Shown in pieces: positions 58,831 through 64,000 of a stretch of 64,000 bases of DNA. A model generated the notes under the pieces. That model had not been told where the DNA came from. It worked only from the letters and a program-made list of their open reading frames with translations, and searched no databases. How positions within the stretch are numbered: the stretch's first letter is position 1; every line of letters begins with the position of its first letter. The translations under genes were made by a program, and so were the position numbers. Origin of the DNA: Molossus alvarezi (lineage: Eukaryota > Chordata > Mammalia > Chiroptera > Molossidae); assembly GCA_037176705.1 (NCBI GenBank), contig CM073886.1:8390001-8454000 (forward strand), in the 5' to 3' direction.

Positions 58831-58850
58831 GCCCCGCCCCGCCCCGCCCC
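58831..58850. promoter_or_regulatory. Tandem GC boxes in HAL1 5' UTR
   Basis: Overlapping CCCCGCCCC words in one 20-bp run (GCCCCGCCCCGCCCCGCCCC), about 170 bp upstream of the ORF1 start. These are potential Sp1/KLF sites. Confidence 0.55.
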
Positions 58851-59016
58851 ACACAACTTTCAAGCTGTTGTCACTTGCTTAACCATAGGATTGGCCGGTC
58901 TTGGATCCTGCTTCAGGTTTTTCCTAAATTCTTTCAAACGAGCAGCACCGGGTCTCAGCGAGCCCCATACCGCTCATTAAGTGATACACAGAAACAAACA
59001 CAGGGAGGCAGCCAAA

Positions 59017-59958
59017 ATGAGGATACAAAGAAACAGGTCCCAAATGAAAGAACAGAACAAAACCCCAATAAAAGAACTAAGCGAAAGGGAGATAAGCAAC
59101 CTAACAGATACTGAGTTCAAAATACTGCTTATAAGGATGCTCAATGAACTTGGTGAGAACCTCAGTGAACTTAGGGAGGGCATCAAGAGCATAAAAAAGT
59201 ACCAGTTAGAAATCATGGATACACAGTTAGAATTAAAGGAGGCATTAACTGAAATAAAGAATAATTTACACAGCTTCAATAATAGAGTATGTAGATCCAA
59301 GGAGCAAACCATCGATTTGGAATATAAGGAAGCAAAAAATCCCCAATCAGAAGAGCAAAAAGAAAAAAGAATCCAAAAAAATGAGGATAGAGTAAGGAGC
59401 CTCTGGGATAACTTCAAGCGTGCCAACATTCGCATCTTGGGGGTGCCCGAAGGAGAAGAGAGAGAACAAGAAATCGAAAACCTGTTTGAAACAATAATGG
59501 CAGAAAACTTTCCTAACTTGGTGAAGGAAACAGACATACAAGTCCAGGAAGCACAGAGAGTCCCAAACAAGATGAACCCCAAGAGGCACACACCAAGACA
59601 CATCATCATCAAAATGCAAAAGGTTCAAGACAAAGAGAGAATATTAAAAGCAGCAAGAGAAAGGCAGATAGTTACCTACAAGGGAGTACCCATTAGGCTG
59701 TCAGCTGATTTCTCAAAAGAAACTTTGCAGGCCAGAAGGGAGTGGCAAGAAATATTTAGAGTGATGAAAACCAAGAACCTACAACCAAAATTACTCTATC
59801 CTGCAAAGCTGTCATTTAGAATCGATGGACATACAAAAACTTTCCCAGACAAGAAAAAGTTAAAGGAGTTCATCACCACCAAACCATTATTATATGAAAT
59901 GATGAAGGGTCTTTTTGAAGAAAAAGATAAAATGTATGAACAAACAAAATGGCAATGA
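59017..59958 (+). CDS. HAL1 ORF1 protein (L1 ORF1p-like RNA chaperone), intact, 313 codons
   Basis: Homologue of L1 ORF1p, which trimerises, binds element RNA in cytoplasmic RNPs and aids strand exchange during target-primed reverse transcription. The frame runs without a stop from ATG 59017 to TGA 59956-59958. An upstream GTG (58981) is in frame, but 59017 is the first ATG, with A at -3. Residues about 40-130 are heptad-rich coiled coil. The RRM starts near residue 138 (KRANIRILGVPEG). The basic C-terminal domain (about 220-300) includes RHIIIKM, ARERQ and YPAKLSF. Length is near the usual 300-340 residues. No L1 ORF2 follows. All domains appear present, so the gene may be translatable, but expression is unproven. 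Confidence 0.9.
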   Translation: MRIQRNRSQMKEQNKTPIKELSEREISNLTDTEFKILLIRMLNELGENLSELREGIKSIKKYQLEIMDTQLELKEALTEIKNNLHSFNNRVCRSKEQTIDLEYKEAKNPQSEEQKEKRIQKNEDRVRSLWDNFKRANIRILGVPEGEEREQEIENLFETIMAENFPNLVKETDIQVQEAQRVPNKMNPKRHTPRHIIIKMQKVQDKERILKAARERQIVTYKGVPIRLSADFSKETLQARREWQEIFRVMKTKNLQPKLLYPAKLSFRIDGHTKTFPDKKKLKEFITTKPLLYEMMKGLFEEKDKMYEQTKWQ

Positions 59959-59978
59959 ATGCATATCTATCAACAATG

Positions 59979-60313
59979 GAATCTACAAACAAAATGAACA
60001 GGAAGAACAGAAACATTCTCATAGATACAGAGAACATTTTGGTGGTTGCCAGTTGGGAAGGGGATTGGGGGAATGGGTGAAAAAGGTGAAGGGATTAAGA
60101 AGCACAAATTCATTGCTAGACTGACAAACCTCAAAGGGAAAGGGGTTGGGAGGGTGGGAAGAAATAAACCAAAGAACTTATATACATAACCAATGGACAC
60201 AGACAATAATGTGGGAAAAGGTGGGAGGGGGGCGGGAGGGGGCAGGAAGGGGTCAATGGGGGAAAAATGTGGAACATCTGTAATACATTTTACATCCAAC
60301 AATAAAGATTTGG
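59979..60313 (+). other. HAL1 ORF2 scar and 3' UTR
   Basis: After the first ORF2 codons (ATGGCAATGAATGCATATCT, 59949-59968) the text jumps to the extreme end of ORF2 and the L1 3' UTR. Words AGATACAGAGAACATTTTGG, GGTGAAAAAGGTGAAGGG, GACTGACAAACCTCAAAGG and CATAACCAATGGACACAGAC match the full-length L1 around 51080-51250 or L1 3' UTRs generally. G-rich runs (GGTGGGAGGGGGGCGGGAGG, 60221-60240) are typical of L1 3' UTRs and could form G-quadruplexes. AATAAA lies at 60301-60306. Confidence 0.8.
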
Positions 60314-60328
60314 AAAAAAAAAAAAAAA

Positions 60329-60440
60329 GACTGAAAAAAAAAAAATATTATATGTACACAAATTCTGATTAAATTAAAATGTTAGGTACAAAAGGGAAAG
60401 TTTGGTAAAGTCTATAAAAACAATAAAATACTCATGTTTT
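60329..60440 (+). other. Candidate 3'-transduced flank carried by HAL1
   Basis: Non-HAL1 sequence between the element's own poly(A) (60314-60328) and a second A-rich tail (from 60441). A second AATAAA (60422-60427) lies 13 nt before that tail. The downstream TSD (60475-60488) lies after the second tail, so this segment was inserted together with HAL1. Confidence 0.65.
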
Positions 60441-60488
60441 AAAAAAAAAATAAATAAATAAAAAAAATAAATAAAAAATAAGCTGGGA

Positions 60489-60731
60489 GCCCTGGCCGGT
60501 TAGAGAGTCGGCCTGTGGTCCAGAGAGACCCAGGTTCGGTTCCCGCTAAGGGCGTGTACCTTGGTTGCAGTTTGTCTCCGGCCCTGGTTGGTCGTGCGGG
60601 TGGCAGCCACTCGATGTGTGTCTTTTACGTCGATGTTTCTCTCTCTCTCTCTCTTCCTCTCTCTCCCTCCCACTCTATCTGAGCAAAAAATGGAAAAGTA
60701 TCCTCAGGTGAGGATAAAAAAAAAAAAAAAA
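60489..60731 (+). mobile_element. VES SINE at the HAL1 3' TSD, A box deleted
   Basis: GCCCTGGCCGGTTAGAGAGT head. Compared with other copies, about 13 bases (TTTGGCTCAGCGG) are missing between two GGTT words, removing most of the A box. B box, body, (CT)n and GGTGAGGATAAAA tail are normal. TSD AAGCTGGGA at 60480-60488 and 60732-60740. Confidence 0.96.
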
Positions 60732-60740
60732 AAGCTGGGA

Positions 60741-60830
60741 AACTGATGCTCTGAGAGATGGATTTCTCTAAAATACTCAGAAATTAAGGAACAAAGACAA
60801 GACTTAGAATCTGTTCTTTTAATTCCAGTT
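60741..60830 (-). mobile_element. Probable MIR remnant flanking the HAL1 site
   Basis: GCTGGGAAACTGATGCTCTG with the left side CTCATAAAATAA (58099-58110) restores the MIR word order 'TCATTTTATAGATGAGGAAACTGAGGC' in diverged form. HAL1 and VES both landed here. Confidence 0.5.
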
Positions 60831-60954
60831 CTATTGAGCTTCCCTGTTACCTACCCTCTTTCTATAAATATTTTCCACTTCGACTGGAAACTGAAACAGA
60901 GACAAGGGCTGCAGCCACAGCATGAAGGAGAGAAGCTACCTGATATTTTCAATA

Positions 60955-61500
60955 AGTTCATAGATTTATTCATCCAAATACATGTGGTTAAATTGAGTGT
61001 CTCCTACAAACCAAACACTCTGTTGGGTGTTAGGATCTAAGGAGACGGGGGAATAAGAGAGACAAGACGCTTCTCATCTGGAGCTTCTGGTCTAATGGGA
61101 GGCTCAGATGACAAAGAAGTAAATGAGTAACAAGGATACATTTCAGTAAGTTCTACAAAGACGCCAAGCAAGGGATGCGACAGAGTAACTGGGTTCGAGA
61201 GGAGCGAGGGTGCCGCTGTGCATGACATGGACAGAGAAGGTCTTTAGGGGCCTGGGGATATTTTGAGATATGAAGGAGGAGAGCAGGATTCTTGTGAAAA
61301 ATGAACGGGAGAAAGGACCCACAATCCCGAGGGAGAGCAGGTTTTGGGGGCAGGGAGAACTGGAATGAAGACGAGGTAGCTGACGTGTAGAGGTAAAGGG
61401 GGTGGCAGGAGAGGGGGTGAGAGCAGTAGGCAGAGACCAGGTGCAGCAGGGGGGATGCACCAAAGGCTTTGACCAGTTGTCGAGGGGTCAAGCGGCTCCC
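60955..61500 (+). repeat. Ancient dispersed repeat (unnamed), long copy
   Basis: Words ATAGATTTATTCATCC, GTGTCTCCTACAAACC, ACACTCTGTTGGGTGTTAGG, GGAGCTTCTGGTCTAATGGG, TCAGTAAGTTCTACAAAGAC and GTGTAGAGGTAAAGG follow the order of an old mammalian repeat also present at 24490 and 30940. Confidence 0.5.
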
Positions 61501-62245
61501 TGAAGAAGCCCTCTTATCTGAGAAACATTTCAAAGAGGACATTTTAGATGCTGGAGGTGGTGGCACTGGCACTGAGACCGTTCCCTTCTCTCGATGGTGC
61601 AGGTAGGCAGCACGGAGTGAGGAGCTCGGGCGTCCGCTGCAAAGGCTCAGGGAGGAAGGGGTGGAGAAAGCTGAGCCTGTGGCTGTTTGGCATTCTGAGA
61701 CGCTCGCCCAAGACGGAACAGATTCCTCTGCGTTTTCTGCGTGATGCCTGAGCACTGGGTAAGAATCTTCTTTTCATTTCCCCAGTTGCATCTCACCTGC
61801 CTGTGTCTTTCCACTTTGTAGGATAGATGTAAAGGTTAATTCCACATCTGTAACTTCAGGAATGGTTTTCTTCCAGGCTGCCAACCTCTCTGGCGATTTT
61901 TCTTGGCTGTTGTGCAATAGAATGTCACTTCTCTCCACTCACCCTTTGAAAACAGCCTATTTAAAAAAGGATGATTTGGGGTTACAGTCAATAAAAGAAG
62001 GTGCTAAGCAATTCTTCAGCACGTTTGGTCCTCAACAGATAGGCCAAGTGGCCAGAGAGCCATTTTTTATGACAAATGCCTTCTTGCAGTGTAAGCCTGG
62101 GAGATATTCGGGGCATGTGCACGCAAAAGACTTGAGGTGACTTAAAGACGCATCCAGATGACAACCCAATGTGAACTATGGAGGCTTCTTTTGTAGCTCT
62201 TGTGGGGTACGTGACCCGAAATTCTCCTGAGAGAATGCAGGCGCA
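61501..62245. other. Non-coding stretch
   Basis: No gene or nameable repeat; a 200-codon minus-strand frame overlapping 61153-61755 is judged chance. Confidence 0.4.
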
Positions 62246-62247
62246 GT

Positions 62248-62395
62248 TCAATCTGAGCTCTGTCTCTTTCGGCAAGTAAACCAACATTGTGAGCCTCAAT
62301 TTCCTTAGCCACGAGTTGGGATAAGTATTTCTACCACTTAGTTTTGTTTGGAGGCTTAAATGAGATATGTGAGTGACCAGCACTTTGCCAATCCA
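62248..62395 (+). mobile_element. MIR SINE
   Basis: CTCAATTTCCTTAGCCACG, GGAGGCTTAAATGAGATATG and CAGCACTTTGCC in MIR order. Confidence 0.7.
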
Positions 62396-62504
62396 TCTCT
62401 GTAGCCCCCCAAACACTCCCATCATCACCTTTATCCTCCTGTTTCTGTCTTTCTCAGCCACGTGTATCTTACCGTGTGAGCTCATCAGGGTTTGGAGCCG
62501 CTGT

Positions 62505-62750
62505 TAGAGAGCGAACTCTGGGGTCAGAGCACTGGGTATGAGGCCTGGTTCTGCCACCTCGCTTGCTACGCAGTCCTGGGCAAGTCATTTGAACTGTTTC
62601 CATGTCGTTACCTATCAGGTGATCTCAATGGAACGTATCTCACTGCGTGGCTGTGATGATTAAATCGGTCAGTATGGAAAGTGTTTAGGATAATGCCTGG
62701 AATGTGTTTTGTGCTGCACAAATGGTAGTTGCTAGCATTATTATTGTTAT
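62505..62750 (+). mobile_element. MIR SINE, near full length
   Basis: GGTCAGAGCACTGGGTATG, GGCCTGGTTCTGCCACCTC, TCCTGGGCAAGTCATTTGAAC, GTGGCTGTGATGATTAAATC, ATAATGCCTGGAATGTG. Confidence 0.85.
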
Positions 62751-62906
62751 TATGTTATCATTATTTTATTTCCTCCCTAGTTTATCTTCCTGACAGTCAG
62801 AGTTACCGCCAGAGGTAGCTGTCAATTGGTTTATTTCACGGTACATAAACCAAAGCCTCTGGTGTGAGTGGGCTCACGTGAACTTGATTCCTGCATTTGT
62901 CCTGTA

Positions 62907-63035
62907 CAGGGCAGGGCCAAAGTAGGTTCACAGTTGTGAGTAGGCAAACACAGAATTTATTCTTGTGTTATCATGTATTAATGATTGTGTGATTTTCTAC
63001 ACGAACAACTGTAAACCTACTTTGGCCCCACCCTG
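62907..63035. mobile_element. Mariner-type MITE, 129 bp, long inverted repeats, TA TSD
   Basis: The two ends are inverted copies about 31 bp long with three differences. The left starts CAGGGCAGGGCCAAAGTAGG and the right, reversed, starts CAGGGTGGGGCCAAAGTAGG. TA dinucleotides flank it (62905-62906 and 63036-63037), as in Tc1/mariner insertions. The 67-bp middle has no coding capacity. The sequence can fold on itself as a hairpin. Confidence 0.9.
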
Positions 63036-63089
63036 TAATTTGAGGTTGGGGCAATAAATTGACATTGGCTAGATGATGTCCATAGAGAG

Positions 63090-63270
63090 GAACACAACAT
63101 AAATGTTTTCCATGGCCTCGTTGTTAATCATAAAACATCAGCCCACATAAAAATGAGGGAAGAAATCATGGTACATTAATAATATAGGATGTTACAGACC
63201 TATAAAGTATTTTATAACAAGAGGTATATTTTTATATAAAAACTAAAGTGGGCTACAGAATGATCCCAAT
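63090..63270 (+). mobile_element. Old L1 3' end
   Basis: AAATCATGGTACATTAATAAT, ACAGACCTATAAAGTATTTT and GCTACAGAATGATCCCAATAC follow the end of ORF2 and 3' UTR of old L1 or HAL1 copies. Confidence 0.6.
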
Positions 63271-63310
63271 ACACACACACACACACACACACATGCACAC
63301 ACCCCCCCCA
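63271..63310. repeat. (CA)n microsatellite with C run
   Basis: ACACAC run of about 23 bases, ATG interruption, then CACACAC and eight C's. It follows the old L1 tail. Confidence 0.95.
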
Positions 63311-64000
63311 AAATGTTAAAGTTAAAGTTAGTTACTTCTTGATGGAGCTTCATACACTGCAGATTACCTAAGTCTTAGAGACTGAGCCCACATCTGCTAG
63401 CAGTAAGAAACCGTAGCCTAAAATGTCTCAACACATGGAGAATGTTTTTATTTTTTAACATTGAAATATGTATATTGAATGCATTGAAGAACAGTAATGC
63501 TACATATTAGAGTAACATGCAGGCAAAGCTTCTTTGCTGTGTTGTTGGAAGAATTTCAGAACCCAGGACCCATAAATAGGTGGATATAAACTTGAAAAAA
63601 AGTTTTATCACATATTTCCAGTAACACTGACTATCCAAGAAATGTTACCATTTTTAAATGATCACTTTCCACCTCCTTCATACTGACTCATGCTCCTGAC
63701 TGTACAAGTCATAGTATTTGAGGAGTAAACTCCAACTTGACTAAAAATTTAGAAGGCCGACTGTCTCAGGTGCCTCCGCTCTGCCTTCTGGCTCCTGGAG
63801 CCTCATTGTCTCCATCAACACTTCCTTCACCGGTTCAAGGAGATGTGTTCTCTCCTCCTAGGCCTTCCTGCTGAAATTAGGTATGAGTCACAGCTGGGGG
63901 TGGGGTTGGAAAAGGGAGGGCTTGGGTTGGCTGGTTTTTAAGATAATTTCTAAACCGGTGTAGGAATGGCTTCCTGAATGTTTTTTGTTAATCTTCAAAG
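63311..64000. other. Non-coding stretch to window edge
   Basis: AT-rich then GC-normal sequence; no gene or nameable repeat. Confidence 0.4.

Larger units (their letters stand above)
58119..60474 (+). mobile_element. HAL1: Full-length HAL1 ('half-L1') retrotransposon with intact ORF1
   Basis: Order: GACTTCCGGTCAAGATGGTGG start, 5' UTR (58119-59016), ORF1 (59017-59958), an ORF2 scar at about 59950-60000, L1-type 3' UTR (to 60313) with AATAAA at 60301 and poly(A), then extra 3' sequence ending in a second poly(A). Flanked by identical 14-bp AAAATAAGCTGGGA at 58105-58118 and 60475-60488. HAL1 elements are L1 derivatives that keep ORF1 but lack ORF2, so they depend on L1 reverse transcriptase. 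Intact ORF1 and perfect TSD suggest a recent insertion. Confidence 0.92.

Noticed and set aside
58209..58856. 215-codon minus-strand frame
   Set aside because: Antisense to the CpG-rich HAL1 5' UTR, where stop codons are rare; no protein family seen.
1..64000. Helitron (Helibat) ends, CRISPR arrays, operons
   Set aside because: No Helibat-like termini were recognised on reading, no regularly spaced direct repeats with unique spacers, and the DNA is plainly mammalian.

Overview
This is mammalian nuclear DNA, almost certainly from a bat. The strongest evidence is sixteen copies of a tRNA-derived SINE of the VES type. Where preserved, these carry a Pol III A-box/B-box head, a (CT)n-rich 3' half and a tail near GTGAGGATAAAAA. 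Two copies of a SPIN-like hAT MITE and a mariner-type MITE are also present; such DNA transposons are known in bats. VES points to Yangochiroptera. I recognised no Helitron (Helibat) ends, which weakly argues against Myotis-like vespertilionids, but the species cannot be fixed. I recognise no host protein-coding exon and no functional RNA gene. Nearly all the open frames are chance frames in GC-rich DNA, simple repeats or antisense strands. The window reads as a gene desert, intron or intergenic segment whose history is written by transposons.

Layout. 1-3460: an old L1 running in from the left edge, plus an opposed L1 3' UTR fragment. 3.5-7.7 kb: non-coding DNA with two VES copies. 7.75-9.5 kb: an L1 with an inverted 5' part, a younger truncated L1 with target-site duplications (TSDs), an L2 tail and a MIR. 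10-42 kb: GC-richer DNA with scattered MIR, L2, MaLR LTR and VES copies, a SPIN-like copy at 22.3 kb, a (CATC)n array at 33.8-34.3 kb, and old L1 pieces. 42.7-44.1 kb: antisense old L1. 44.5-53.2 kb: an old L1 that received a full-length younger bat L1 (45003-51362, 13-bp TSD). That L1 in turn received two VES copies, and the old L1 further downstream received a SPIN-like MITE. 53.2-58.1 kb: AT-rich non-coding DNA with MIRs and one VES.

58.1-60.7 kb holds the most notable element: a complete HAL1 ('half-L1'). It has a GC-box-rich 5' UTR, an intact 313-codon ORF1 and an L1-type 3' UTR. Only the first few and last few codons of ORF2 remain, at one junction. It has a perfect 14-bp TSD, an apparent 3' transduction of about 112 bp, and a VES SINE inserted exactly at its 3' TSD. 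The last 3 kb hold MIRs, the mariner MITE and an old L1 tail.

The elements do not form a pathway. They are related as parasites: L1 encodes the retrotransposition machinery, HAL1 supplies ORF1p but must borrow L1 reverse transcriptase, and VES uses the same machinery. SPIN-like and mariner MITEs are non-autonomous DNA transposons that needed transposases encoded elsewhere.
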